Counted from the first letter of the stretch, positions 20,990-33,088 are shown. The stretch: DNA of 64,000 bases from Aporrectodea caliginosa (GCA_020284085.1 JACEVL010000004.1:695307-759306); one strand, 5' to 3'. A program made the numbers and translations. The notes: generated from the sequence alone by a model not told the origin.

Positions 20990-22116
20990 CATAGTTGTAA
21001 AAAACGTTTTTTTCGTTTTTTATTATTTTCCAAAAAACGTCGTTTTTTTCGTTTTTTATTTCTCGTCTCGTTTTTTTCCATTTTTTATTTTTTATATGTA
21101 ACTTTATTTAGTTATTGACTGTCTGTTACTATTTGTTTAATTTTATTTTTGTCTGATGTTCCTTACGTTGTCAGGCCCGCCGAGAGGGGCAAAAACCCAG
21201 GGGCCCGGCGACTTTTAGGGCCCCGGGCTGGGCCCAGCAATCAACTTATGAAAAATATTATACAAAGTTTCTGATTTATGCCTTTCAAAATATAATATTA
21301 CGGACACTTAACTACAATAGTTGCATATATAAATATAATTTTGTAGGGTTGTACCCGCACTATTATTATTTCAGTCTGTTTTTTTAAAATAATGTTCTCA
21401 TAAAGTCTAAGGATATGTTAGGGGCCCGTGACTGCTCTGCCTAGGGGCCCGGAATTTCTGTCGGCAGCCCTGTACGTTGTCTCCGTCCTTTCAAGGATTC
21501 ATCTAATTTACGTCGCTATTCAGTGTCATCAGTTGAGAAATAAACAGCACAGTTCAGGAAATAAAATTTTTAAAAGTTATTTGAATTTCTAAGTTATCCA
21601 ACATGCGAAATATTGTCCTTGTACTCAGTAATCTCTGATTGACTGATAAACTGACGGATATTAGGCCCTACTCCATGTTAAGTTCTTATATAAGTCAGAA
21701 TTGTAAGTAGGCTAGATCTAAAAAATTTTAATTGAGTACACTCTATACATACAAAGTTTAGTTTTTAATTGCTTATGTCAGCATGGACTTATGTGGACTT
21801 ATATATGCAATTTAAATTTGAAAAGATTTCAATATTTTTAATTTCTCAATTTCTTCTTAAACCAAACTTCTAAAAAGAAAATAGGCCTAATTGTTGTAGA
21901 TTACTGTTATTTGGTGTTTACTAATAAAGTTATGTTTTGCTGATTAAAATTAAATTGTGTAAAGAAGGTTTTTAATTTTAAAGTGCAGTAAAAGATGTAG
22001 CAAAGTCAAATTATTTTCTTTTCCGTTTTTTTCCTCGTTTTTTCCGTTTTTTATTTTTTCAATAAAACGACGTTTTTTCCGTTTTTATTTTGATTTTACC
22101 GTTTTTAACAACTATG
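20990..22116. mobile_element. Non-autonomous hAT-like element (outer of a nested pair)
   Basis: Termini CATAGTTGTAAAAAACG and CGTTTTTAACAACTATG form inverted repeats, flanked by GTGCACTG at 20982-20989 and 22117-22124. Subterminal regions are rich in CGTTTTTT units. There is no transposase. A second element is inserted inside. Confidence 0.85.
21172..21472. mobile_element. Non-autonomous hAT element nested in the outer element
   Basis: Termini CAGGCCCGCCGAGAGG and the complement of CAGGGCTGCCGACAG, flanked by TACGTTGT at 21164-21171 and 21473-21480. GGGGCCCGG blocks lie near each end. Confidence 0.88.
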
Positions 22117-22639
22117 GTGCACTGCCACTTAAACGTTAACAGTGAGTAGCAATTAGTTGTTTCATTAACTCCAACAGCAGAATGTCAGAAGAAATCACCT
22201 ATCTAAATTCATCCATGCATTGTGTACTGTAGTAGTTTCATCAATGTAACGAAATGTACATTATCATTAGCAGTCAATAAAGACAAGGGTTTTCTGCTGA
22301 AGCTCACATGAATTATACCCCGCAGCCGTTCGAGTCGATCGATCGAGTCGATCGTAAACTCGGCCAAGTCGAATCGAACTTTGCTCCTTTGCTAGATAGC
22401 ATTTCCTGCATTGGTAGTGTCGAATGTTCAAGACATAAATGGATTGCATACTAAAACCAAGCCAAGGGCCAAGTCAATTTCCCGTAGATCAGTCAACCAA
22501 GGCCTCTGATGATCTTTTTTAAATAGGAGCAACATGCCAACATAAATCTGTTATTGCAAGTAATGCAAGTAAGTAAGTATATCCTTTATTGAACCAATTG
22601 CAAACCGCACTTTGGTGTACATTATGAAGTATATAATCA

Positions 22640-23230
22640 CGAATAAATCATCATAATAAGAAATGTTTTGCGTGCCAGACTGTCTGCAATAGGTAGAATT
22701 CTGTAATGTTTACATGGACGTAGCGCGTATATAACCTACTACAGTTTTAATTGGGGGCTGTAGGTCATGTAGAACATGGCCTGGATCTGCACGAACAGCA
22801 GCGAAGAGGCAGATGTCAGCACTCTGGCATAGTTGTTCGAAACATTGGTTGTTTTCGGGCAGGTATATCAGCCGGACCAGTCGCCGCAGCAGCGCCTGTA
22901 AGCGTTTCCGCCCTTCCTGACCCATAAACCGCCACCAGGCCGGAGAGGCATATAACATACTGGTAACAGTGGTAAGAGTAGTCGCACGGATAACGTCGTG
23001 GAGTGATGAACCCGTGAGCAGTAAGAACACGGTGAACACAAAGTGACTGCTTATCCCTCCTACATATGCTGTCTTTGTGATTGTCGAAGTCACTTTTTTC
23101 TGTGAGGGTGACGCCCAGAATATTCATGCTCTCCACCCTTTTGAGCGCCAACCTGCACGTTTGAATGGGCGCAAAGCCATTTAAGGCTCCCGTGCACGGA
23201 CCTGCTAAAGCCCGAGATTTCAATCTCTGA
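22640..23230 (-). mobile_element. Jockey/I-like LINE, RT C-terminal fragment
   Basis: Frames on the minus strand carry NILGVTLTEKSDF, then ASPAWWRFMGQEGRKRLQAL, LRRLVRLIYLP and FEQLCQSAD. These belong to the post-RT region of jockey-like LINE proteins. The two frames overlap, showing a frameshift. The catalytic RT core is absent. Confidence 0.75.
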
Positions 23231-23749
23231 AATGAGCCACTCTTCGGGAAGCGAACCGCGATCCGTAGGCCTACGCACTCTCACACAGAGAGGCATGTGA
23301 CGTAGCCTACGCTCTAACCAATGTAGCTAACTGCCATGGGCCAGAGTGTACCAAAAGCGACTAGGAATAGTAGGAAACCAATGCAGCTCGTCGTTAAAGT
23401 GTTAAAGCCTTTTGGCAGATAGTTGTAGTGATAACAGTAACTGTTGTTGGTTTGCTTGTTTGTTGTTGTTAATTGGTCCTAATGTTTGTGTTTCGCGTAC
23501 AGCAAATTCTTGGAATATAAAGAATAGCAAATAGCAATAATACTACGTTCAAATAATAGAATAGAATAGAATATTGTGATGGTGCAATGTTAGGCAACTA
23601 TAGTTATAGTTTGATATCACTGTTAAAGGTATTGCCTGTTTCTTGAGCTGATTGTGAGAGAGGATTCAGTCAAAGGAATCTCTCTCACACCAGTGGAAGA
23701 GACATCGTTACATCTGTAAATGACTTACATGTACATATTAACATAACAT

Positions 23750-23835
23750 GCCCGATAGCGCATTGGATAACATCTGGCGTAGACAGCGAGTCTGAGCGAG
23801 AGGTACCGAGTTCGAGTCCCGTAGGGCGGATATGC
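23750..23835 (+). mobile_element. tRNA-derived SINE head
   Basis: A-box-like TAGCGCATTGGATAA and B-box GAGTTCGAGTCCCG lie at tRNA spacing within a near tRNA-length block (GCCCGATAGCGC...TAGGGCG). An unrelated body to about 23960 and an ATT repeat follow. Confidence 0.65.
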
Positions 23836-23967
23836 TTTGTAGGCTGCTATTAGCGCCGTGTATTGCAGGCTGTCTGTTCTGTTAGTAGGCCTAGTTAAGA
23901 TTGTTTCAATTGCATAACATGTAAATGTACAGCACAATGTGTTTGTCAGGCGCTTAATTAAAGAAAA

Positions 23968-23969
23968 GA

Positions 23970-24053
<84 letters not shown>

Positions 24054-24072
24054 TACTACTACTACTATTAAC
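23968..24072. repeat. (ATT)n microsatellite
   Basis: About 80 bases of ATT followed by ACT units. It generates spurious poly-Asn and poly-Leu frames. Confidence 0.95.
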
Positions 24073-25405
24073 TATTAATATTATTAATGATTGGCATAAA
24101 TGGTTCACCTCTCACGCTATGGAATCTGAGAGATAGGGTCTACATGTATGTTATAAGTTGGTTGAAGTGGGGCAAACATGGAGCTGTGACCATATCGTAA
24201 TCGTAAACTCCAAACTTCTAAAGCGCCACTCGAAAGCCAAGCGCAGGGCGCCAGCTTATTCACGAGCGCTGCGTCGAGTAAGAGGTGTTGTCCAAAAGAG
24301 TAGTCCGAAGTAGGTCCGAGTCCGGTTGCCAGGGCAAAGCTACAGGCTTGCCAAGGACAGATGCTTTCATTCACAGTTCGAAATTAATTCGTGAAAACTA
24401 TAGCCTAAATTTGCTTTTTCTCTTTTTTCATTCATACAAGTCGAAACTTTCAAAACTTCTCATCCTCCAAAAAGGATTATTAGATTTGTTGCAAAAATCC
24501 CTGATGGAGCCCACACAAAACCAGAATTTTAAGCCTAAAATATAAAAACTAGATAAAATAGGGCAGGTCCAACTTGGGATATTTATGTATCGACATACCC
24601 ATAATTAACTACCAAAAACCTATAGAGATTACTTCCAACCCAATTCTGATATTCATGAGCCAGCCATGCTCGAGAAGTACTAACCATGTTATGCTCCTTT
24701 TGTCCATAGAAATACTACATCAATAAAATGTGACGGACTAAGAACCTGAAACAACAGTATCCCTCATAGTATTCGCTCTCTGCCCTCTCTCCATATATTT
24801 AAACGGGTGCTTTCTATCTACATTCAACAGAGTGTCCCCCCTTTAGTCAAACTTAGCACCCTGGGAATTACTACTACATGTAAATCTCCCAAAACTGGGA
24901 GTGTGCACTTATTATTTAGGCCTATTTGATCACGTCGTCACAATGTATAGCCTATCGGCTATACGCAGCCACGCTGTTCTCCTAATACTTCCTTTCGCGT
25001 TCATTTACAACTAATTCACGATAGGTAAGAATTTACTGCTCAGTTCTTACATCACCCAGTTAGCCGTGATGCAGCTTTGCAACCCAATGCTCTCAGGTGG
25101 CCCTGGATATATAGCGGGACCTTCCCGTGGCTGGCGGATAATTTCTCGAAGATGAAGTCATTCATGAAGTGAACTTTTCCTAGGGTTGCCTGACGTCCGG
25201 CAAAAGGAAGACATAGCCTCTTTTTGGCCTAATATCCTCTGTACGACATGTAAAGTTAAAAACCTGGAAGATATCCTGCTTTTGTATGTTTGTCGCACTG
25301 GGTTATTGGCTACTATTTCACGGCAATTTTAACGACTTTAGACGCGCCAATGTTGTCCCTAAGTTCCCCTCGGGACCTACCAGGCTAACAGTCCAATCTA
25401 CTTAG
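24073..25405. other. Non-coding spacer between the duplication units
   Basis: Nothing recognised. No conserved domain is visible in the short open frames. Confidence 0.4.
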
Positions 25406-26521
25406 TTATAAAAACTGCTGGGTTGCACTTGCAGTGTATTCCAACTTCAGTTCACCAGTGCACATCTGTTGCTCAATCTATATAAAAATTTAAAACTCAT
25501 CTATTCAAATTGCACTATGACTAGGAATGTAGCGAAACGCGCTTTCGTGCAAGACCTGCCTTGCTATAAATTTTCATTTTCAAATCGTAGCTATTATGCA
25601 GTGCCTAGAAATAACTCTCAGACTGCGAAAGCCGTTATCTGCATCCTCATCTCGCTCTTTGCGCTCTTCAGATCGGCTTAATTATTTTCTTAGGACTAGG
25701 ACTGCCTGGCTGGGAATTGGAGATCAGAAAGAGGATCTTATACTGGATGCGCGCAGCAATAGGAAGCCAGCGTGGAATATGGATCGGATTGGCGACTGAC
25801 AGGTGTATCATTTATGTAGTAGGCCCAACTCTTTAATACCTGAGCAAAATGTGTATTATTGCAAACTACTAGGCCTACGCACTGTCGCAAAAGTAATAGA
25901 CAACGCCCCAACTGCGATTAAAATTAATAAGGCAAAACATGATAATGTAAAAATAGCCAACACCTCATAAAATGAATTTTAAAGCACGTCGTGCACAGAG
26001 GAAAATTGACTTAAAATAAAATATATCAGTTAAAAATGCTATATTCATCTAGGCCTGTCATGTTCAATATCTGCGATATGACATGACTAATCATTTAAAT
26101 CTTAGTGAAATATAGGCCTATATAGGGTTAGTGTAGGCTACGAGTAGAGATTGGTTAGTTTTGCCACAAAGAAACGCTGGGATGCAATAATTATATGGTA
26201 TAAAGACTAACCGTGTACAGTTACTGTATAAGCAAGTGGCTGAAAGGGCTGAATAAATACATAAAATAAAGAGAAACGTTTTCGAGAGCCAATGACATAT
26301 TACAGACCGTAGCTTGCAAGGTTAGACTTGAGTTTTTCTCTTTTGCTAAAACAATTAAAGCTAAAGCAACTAACGCGAATGGTGCAGCGATTCAGAGATG
26401 GATATTATAGGCTACATAATATACACGTGTGTGTGCCTTCATACATGCTTACACACAATAAGCAAGAAAGCATGCATGCTCGATTTGCAGAGGATCTAAA
26501 CTGATTTAGATTTTCTTAAGT

Positions 26522-26649
26522 TCAGAGGTGATTTATCACTAGAAAGATACAAATGAGTTCAACAAATTCGGGTAGGCCTACAAGTCTTTTTCCTGGGGCA
26601 GCTGATGTCAAAATGTTGCCGAGGTCCGTCGAGTTTATGAGCACAACGC
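26522..26649 (-). CDS. Nicotinamidase-like copy 2, exon 5
   Basis: GVVLINSTDLGNILTSAAPG, then a hydrophobic end and TGA. Acceptor TTGTAG. Three codons longer than in copy 1. Confidence 0.8.
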
Positions 26650-29600
26650 CTACAATACAGTACACACATGATTAACATTTACATTTCTTCACATTTGCTG
26701 CACTGCTTACACCTACAGCTCAACATCAATGCAGTATTATTATCATTGGATTTAAGTTGATTTCTGAACTTTGAAGTTGGCGTTAGGGCCTGTGGTCTCC
26801 GGGGGCTAGCACATCAGATACAGGACAACAGAGCTCACGTATAGATAGGCCGGAGCATAAGTCAGTTGGTTACTTGCGTTTAAAGTACAGAGACTTTAGG
26901 CTATATGATGACTTGCCTGCTATACCACTTGATAGCACTTTGTGCTATAGTAGCAGTTTACCGAACTAGCTAGATAACAATACAGAAGTTGTGTGATACC
27001 AATATTCAAGTACTCACTACGTATGTAGTGTAAGTAGAAAAACAAGCAGAAATTGTGAGATGACTGGCAATTCCGGGGCGAGGAACAATACTGTTTCGGG
27101 AACACCTATTATCCTATTATGATTTTGACTAGGGTTTCACTTGAAATGATCACCAATAAGAAACCTCACGCATTCTCGAATCCCTATCAAGGCACACACA
27201 CATGTATAATATGTATAATATATCCCTAGGCTCTCTGAATCCCACATGCATTGGCGAATTCCAAAGTTTGCCTCTCTTCCCACTTACATGCATGGCACCC
27301 TAAACTGGCTCCCTGTCTCGCCGCGCGTCGAGTAGGCTACATCGCTGTGCTGGGTTGGCGTTGCCTTCTTGGCTATGCTCCGGCCTATCTATACGTGGCT
27401 CTGTTGTCCTGTATCTGATGTGCTAGCTCCCAGAGCTCTTTGCTCTGCCTCCATCGGGGAGCTTTTGGTCCCTCGTGCTAGAACCTCAACCTGTCAGCGT
27501 CGTGCTTTCTGAGTTGTAGGTTTTTTATTTGGAATAGTCTCCTGTTGGAGATATTCCTGTTATCTAGGTATAATATTATTCATGTACGTTCTACAGGCTC
27601 CTTAAGACTTATTTATGGTACTCATGGGAGCGCCTCTGAGTAGGGTTCTTGAAGGGGCGCTATATAAATTCTTGAATGAATGAATTGAAATGAATAATTA
27701 TGATAACGGTGTTATATAGGGTGACTCGATAGGTCGAGAACGATTTTGAATGCAGAAAAATATATGTTATACACAATATAATATGGAAAGTTGTATACTG
27801 GAGGATAGGTTGTTCAAATGAGAATGTTACGCAAAAACATTAGATCACTAGCTCACTTATTAAAATTTTAGCGCCAATATCCGTGACGACATCAAATTCG
27901 TGCCAAGCAAACGTAAACAAGCAGCATTATCATTGACTAGTGAATACGCCGATTAGGCAATGGCGGCCTTAAATGAATCGCAAATTAGGGCTCAAGCTAT
28001 TACATTATTGGAAGAAAAGTACAGTTACAGTGTTATAGGAAAGAAATTGGGTCGTTCTAAATCGTGGATCAGCAAGTGGGCCAAACGCTACAAGCAGAGT
28101 CCAAACGAGACGCTGCGGAATCGATATCACGGTGGTCGAAAGTCCGTGCTGACTGCTGCCGCTCAAAAACTGATCAAACAGTCTAAATATAGGCGAGGAC
28201 AGAGTTTGCGAAAATTAGAACGTCGGTTGAAAGACAAACGCCTTGCTGGAAGCAAAGAGACAATCAGGCGTTATATGCGGACGACGCGGAAATGGAAGTG
28301 TTTCAAGAGACAAAAAGTCCCAAAGTTAACTGATGCTTACAAAGTTCGCCGAGTAAATTTCGCGAAGAAGTTTAAGGATATTGATTGGTCGCGTGTTATG
28401 TTCAGTAATGAATCGCCCTTCAAACTCTACCACGTACCTAACAGTAAGAACGACGTTGTGTAGGATCACAAGAAAGTTCTGTTCCGTGCGCTCCACAGGT
28501 GACGTTTGCTTGGCACGAATTTGATGACGTCACGGATATTGGCGCTAAAATTGTAATAAGTGAGCTAGTGATCTAATTTTTTTGCGTAACATTCTCATTT
28601 GAACAACCTATTCTCCAGTTTACAACTTTTCATATTATATTGTGTATAACATATTATTTGTCTGCATTCAAAATCGTTCTCGACCTATCGAGTCACCCTA
28701 TAGAAGTCGTTTGATTAGATTGGCTAAGACTCGTCCAGTCGTTGTATACTTGAACTGAAGCTGTTTCACCTAAATATTTGGTCTTAGTCTTAAACAATCA
28801 TTAGTTAGGATTCCTTGCAAGATTTGAGTTAAACAAAGTTGTAAGAGACTATAGATCTTCCTTAGCTTGCACTATGTTCTTCTTCTTCTTTGTTTCTCCT
28901 CCGTCAGGCCGAGGCCAACGATGAGTCTTCAACCTGTCGTCTCCAAAATTCTCTATCCTTGATTTTTTCCTTTGCTTCTCCAATGTTCATCTTCATTTTC
29001 TCTAGGTCCTCTCGTATATTATCCATCCATGTTTTTTGTTGTCTTCCTCTACTCCTACTTCCCTCCACATATCCGTGTAAAGCCACTGCTGGTAATCTGT
29101 CATTATCCATTCTCATAACATATCCCAGCCACTTTAGCCTTTTCTTTCTTATTCTGTCGATAATTGTATCTGTCTGTCCTAGTTCTCTTTTAGTCACCTC
29201 ATTTCTAATCCTATCTCTTTTGCTCCTGCCCTTTATTCTACTCAGCCAGCTTATTTCCGTCGTCAGGAGTCTCCTCTCATCCTCCTTCCTCAGGCAACAG
29301 CATTCTGAGCCATATAGTAGTACCGGTATGACAAAGGTTTCGTATAACTTCAGCTTTGTTCTCGTCGATCTTGCACTATGTGCGTGCCACTAATGCTGCA
29401 TGTGGCTACATGGTTTTCTCTCGACTCTTAATAGACACATTTTTTCAGCTGTTTGATGGCCACGTGTTGAGCGCTTCTGTGAGACTCTTAAGTGGCGCTA
29501 TATAAATGTCTTGTTACATTACATTACATTACATTATTTGACTATAGCGCAGAGTTTACTAGTAATCTTCTACTATACCTTTATCGGTCATTTTCTTTAC

Positions 29601-32213
29601 TGCTGCTTTTGAAGTTGAATCATCAATCCTCCCAGACGCATCTAAGACAACGTATGTTTGGTATCCTGAAGCATAAGTCATCATACATATGCAAATTATT
29701 AAAGTGCTGATTTAAAAGAATACCAATTACGATTACCACAGCGATTTACTGCAATCTCCAATTTCTGATCTTTTTTTCTGAAATAATTAAATCTCACCAA
29801 GTTCTCGGGCATCCTGAGCAGTGTCAGAAACACAATAGTCCAATGCCAGACCCACAAGAAAGACTGTCTTGATGCCTCGCTCATGTAGCGTTTCGTTCAG
29901 CTCAGTCTGCTTAAAACGACCGTTGTCGAAGAAACCTGAATAGGAGTCAACCTATAAGGAACAAACAGACGCTACAAACTACTGATCAAAATCTGTCGTA
30001 ACAGTATATTCAACTAACTGTTTAAACTGAACACATAGGCCTAATTAACAATTTCAATAACAAAGTGCCAGATTTGCCATGCTCTAAAATTCAAATCTCA
30101 GTGGCCGGAATGAACCTGCCAGAAAATTAGGCTATATTGCACACTGAGAAGTCCAAATAGCTAAAGGTCAACAGATTGTTAGCACCCAATATAAAAATCA
30201 AGACAGACATCAAACCTCACAGTGCTGACCCTTGCGTACGACTACATCCGAATCCTGCTGTATCAGGTCTTTATGGAAACCTGCCTCATTTGTGTTTTGA
30301 ATGCAGTGGTCCGGCCAGAGTTTCTGCTGCAATATAACCTTGTTGGAAAACGTAGTGCAGTCGACTGCGTAGCTGGCTCGTGTCGTTTCACTTTCACACA
30401 GTAGACCTGTAATGTAACGTGTAAAATCAACTGCTGAGGTGAAACCAATATCTAATTAAGGTGAACATGGCAAGATCATCTTGTGCTTGAAATTGGTTCC
30501 AATGGATGGAACATTTCCCTATACCTGCGGGGCAGAGGACATGCCCCACCCAATATTTGGTTTGGGTATGCCAATGATTATATTTCCACAACGTTTATGC
30601 ATTCTCCCATAACAAACCGAATTGTAACATGAGTATTGTGGCGAAAACCCCAGGTTGGTCGTCTCTGAGCTCTCCAGGCAGCAGGGAAGAGGTTTTGGCC
30701 CGCACGGAGCAGCAGTCCTCGTGTCGCTCGTAGGAGCGCAAGTCCGGCGTTCGGAGTATTGCGAACGTCTTACACGCCACAGTCGATCGGTCGCCCTCAA
30801 GTCAAGAATCACCAACACGTCACTAGGTTTCAACACGATTTATTCTTTACGACAAAACCTCAGGAACTCTAGTGCAGTCACAACGTCAAACACACGGCAA
30901 GCAAGCCACAAGCTAGGCGGGGGCCTTCTATTTATACCCTCCCGAGCAGAGCGGAGCAGAGCGGAGCGGCGGGGAGCAGAGCGGAGCGGAGCGGAGGGGG
31001 GAGGAGCAGAGCGGAGCGGAGCAGACCCAAAAAACCGTCACAGTATGTCGTCTGCAAACTGAAGGTGGAAAGATTAGGTGGTGAAGTAGAGGACTCGCTA
31101 CCTAGTTGTGGGGCTACGAAAACGAATTTGATAATGCTGTATCTTGGAGTTGGCTTCATGAACTGCTCTAATTCTTAAATCAAGGTTCCTTAATACTGGT
31201 GCATGCATGCATATGTCTGCAGCCGATTAGAGCACTGCAATACTATATAGTACGTACGTCACAGAAAATCAAGCACTTGGTTTTGTAGCACAAACCTTAA
31301 GCGATAAATAAATAGATTGCATCACTGATTTAAGATGCTGTTGTTCATTGCTTCAAAATAACTTTACAGAATACATCATACTTACACAAACTGTACAATT
31401 TCACATTGTGCAATATACCAGATAGTATCTTTAATTAGATATGACATATATCTATTATATAAAAAAATATACGAAAGAGTTAAATATAACAGTTTGATAT
31501 TATATATATATATAGGCCTACATATATATTATTATGTATATATATATTATTATTAATATATTATTATGTATATATATTGTATTGTATTGTTTTTGATCAT
31601 TTATAAAGCGCTTCTCATAGCATAAGCGTTTCAGGAGCGCTCCCAGTGCGAGGTACTCCGAGAGAAAAAGAAAGTTTTAAGGTGAGAGAAAGAGGTAGAG
31701 ATGCTACCAGAGAGGATTGTAGAGCGTAGAGAAGGATATAAATATATATATATATATTGTATACAGTAGGCTATATATATATGTATATAATACATACGCT
31801 TGTCAGTAGTTACCTTGAAGGGGAGCTATATACATTTTTGAATGAATGTATGAATGAATTAATATATTTATATGTATACCTGTACTCAGGTAGGTTAAAT
31901 TAATCGTTTGATAAACCATTTGATTTGGATGAGATGATGCAAATGACACATGATTGACACAGTGCCAATCCTGTGTGAAGACCACGAGACTGAAGTGCTT
32001 TTCATAGTTTTGGCGGATTTTGTTTATGACTGGAATAACGTCTTCTCCGTTTTTAACTGCAAGGCTTCCATTTCCCAGGAAGCAGTTTTGCACATCAATG
32101 ACTAGAAGCGCTCGACTGGAAAGAACAGCTGGACAGTTCCAGAGCACAAGTAAAAGCACGAGACTTACAGTTGTGCCACGTGGCGGTGAGAGGATGCAGA
32201 CTGATTTCAGCAT
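26522..32213 (-). CDS. Secreted nicotinamidase/isochorismatase-like protein, copy 2 (5 exons)
   Basis: The exons join as 32213-31880, 30406-30216, 29951-29798, 29665-29579 and 26649-26522 with matching phases, again 297 residues. All catalytic marks are present: Asp in ALLVIDVQN, TQDWHCVNHVSF, KLWPDHC, Lys in VRKG, and Cys in the canonical LALDYCVSDTA. Sequons NGS, NLT and NET remain. The signal peptide is nearly the same as in copy 1 and the C-terminal tail (ICIFLVINHL) is again hydrophobic. Intron 4 is expanded by L2, Tc1 and RTE insertions, and intron 2-1 by a solo LTR. No stops or broken splice sites were seen, so both copies look functional. The substrate is inferred from the family, not shown. 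Confidence 0.88.
26785..26865 (-). mobile_element. Short L2-like fragment
   Basis: Inverted relative to, and near-identical with, part of 27370-27430 (CATCAGATACAGGACAACAG). Absent from unit 1. Confidence 0.5.
27135..27695 (+). mobile_element. L2-like LINE 3' fragment, unique to unit 2
   Basis: Decayed RT C-terminal frames, then GGGAGCGCCTCTGAGTAGG, GGGGCGCTATATAAATTC and a GAATGAATG tail. The unit 1 sequence around 12385 lacks it. Confidence 0.65.
27717..28700 (+). mobile_element. Tc1/mariner element with about 200-bp inverted repeats, internally deleted
   Basis: Left TAGGGTGACTCGATAGG and right CCTATCGAGTCACCCTA start inverted repeats of about 200 bases, flanked by TA. The unit 1 equivalent (12401-12415) is the empty site. 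The coding middle is truncated. Confidence 0.88.
27960..28463 (+). pseudogene. Tc1/mariner transposase, N-terminal half
   Basis: The frame opens at ATG with a helix-turn-helix region (ITLLEEKYSYSVIGKKLGRS), a second HTH, and reaches FSNESPFKLYHV. In this family the first catalytic Asp sits in FSDES; here it is Asn. A stop replaces an expected Trp after NDVV, and the remaining two thirds of the DDE domain are deleted before the right inverted repeat. It cannot be catalytically active. Confidence 0.85.
28878..29369 (-). mobile_element. RTE-like LINE, 5'-truncated, with 12-bp target duplication
   Basis: The minus strand encodes the C-terminal region of RTE-type RT proteins: RKEDERRLLTTEISWLSR, then IRKKRLKWLGYVMRMDNDRL and GSRSRGRQQKTWMDNI, ending at 28904. 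An AAG-repeat tail follows. CTTGCACTATGT flanks it at 28866-28877 and 29370-29381. Unit 1 has a single copy of this sequence at the same place (about 12565). Confidence 0.85.
29430..29536 (+). mobile_element. L2-like LINE or SINE 3' tail with (ACATT)n
   Basis: GAGCGCTTCTGTGAGACTC, GTGGCGCTATATAAATGTC, then ACATT units. The same tail, inverted, is inserted in the LINE at 41832-41900. Confidence 0.65.
29579..29665 (-). CDS. Nicotinamidase-like copy 2, exon 4
   Basis: GYQTYVVLDASGRIDDSTSK between acceptor CTTCAG and donor GTATAG. Confidence 0.85.
29798..29951 (-). CDS. Nicotinamidase-like copy 2, exon 3 (catalytic Cys)
   Basis: VDSYSGFFDNGRF and LVGLALDYCVSDTAQDA. Same 154-base length and phase as copy 1. 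Confidence 0.9.
30216..30406 (-). CDS. Nicotinamidase-like copy 2, exon 2
   Basis: KLWPDHCIQNTNEAGFHKDL and VVVRKGQHCE. Two codons shorter than copy 1. Confidence 0.9.
30637..31042 (-). mobile_element. Solo LTR, unique to unit 2
   Basis: 406 bases bounded by TG and CA with flanking GTAT (30633-30636, 31043-31046). Read on the minus strand it has a TATAAATAG box near 30940 and AATAAA near 30840, in LTR order. Unit 1 at 14365-14375 shows the uninterrupted site. GAGCAGAGCGGAGC repeats fill 30950-31025. No internal retroelement genes are present. Confidence 0.75.
31567..31740 (-). mobile_element. L2-like LINE/SINE 3' end, minus orientation
   Basis: TTGTA-type tail at the left, then ATTTATAAAGCGCTTCTC and GGAGCGCTCCCAG. 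This is the reverse complement of the usual 3' signature. Confidence 0.55.
31880..32213 (-). CDS. Nicotinamidase-like copy 2, exon 1
   Basis: MLKSVCILSPPRGTTVSLVL signal peptide, ALLVIDVQNCFLGNGS and FTQDWHCVNHVSFASS. ATG directly follows the acceptor, as in copy 1. Confidence 0.88.
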
Positions 32214-32359
32214 CTGCAAGAGAAATGTATCACACCTCAAAGTGATCTTATAATATTGATCTTAAAAACGAAAGTGGAAATCCAGAATATATGTAGGGCC
32301 TATAATATATATATAAAGTACTATAACCCAGTTTTAAATCAGGAAATGACAATAGATGA

Positions 32360-32655
32360 TGATTTGATGACTGTGTTTGCGCTTGTCGTGTACGCACACC
32401 GGTGCGCTGGCTCCGATTTGGTCTCTTTTCTAGTCTTAATCGGTGTTATGGTTTCTACAATTCGACATGTCCCTCTCTTTGGAATGCGCTTTCTCCTTCA
32501 GCTCGCACTACAATTCTTTCTGGCAGCCTTTCCTCCTCTTTCTCTTTTCTTAAAACCTGCTTCTTCTCGAGGTCTTGCGCACTGTCAGCGCTTCTGAATG
32601 GTTCATCCTACAAGGGGCGCTTTATAAATGTTTAAATATAATACAATACAATTGT
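32360..32655 (+). mobile_element. L2-like LINE 3' fragment
   Basis: RT C-terminal frame with CPSLWNALSPSARTTI and SFLKTCFFSR, a GGGGCGCTTTATAAATG block and an ATACA-rich tail. Confidence 0.75.
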
Positions 32656-32850
32656 TTAAACTGAAAAACTTCTGACACTCATGCATTATGAAGTGCATAA
32701 CAAGTGAACAGTAGGCTACCTTATTCGTGTCATGTATAAAATTAAATCCATATCTTTATTGACTTCACCTAGTAGGCCTAGCAGCCATCAACGGATACCT
32801 TCTGCATTGGTTAGTTTTCGCTATAGAAGTTCTCAGATTAATAAATATTA

Positions 32851-32955
<105 letters not shown>

Positions 32956-33051
32956 TATTATATGTTTGTACTTGTGCAACAGTCTAGTAATTAGTGTGAT
33001 AGTTTAACAAGTTGCGTCTGTGACAGCTTGGTTTCATGATTAAACGAATAC

Positions 33052-33084
<33 letters not shown>
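32956..33084 (+). mobile_element. LINE 3' UTR remnant with (TGAT)n tail
   Basis: Ends GATTAAACGAATACTGATTG and a TGAT run, like the tail of 1-595. Confidence 0.5.

Positions 33085-33088
<4 letters not shown>

Noticed and set aside
23725..24136. Poly-Asn and poly-Leu reading frames
   Set aside because: Direct translations of the ATT microsatellite.
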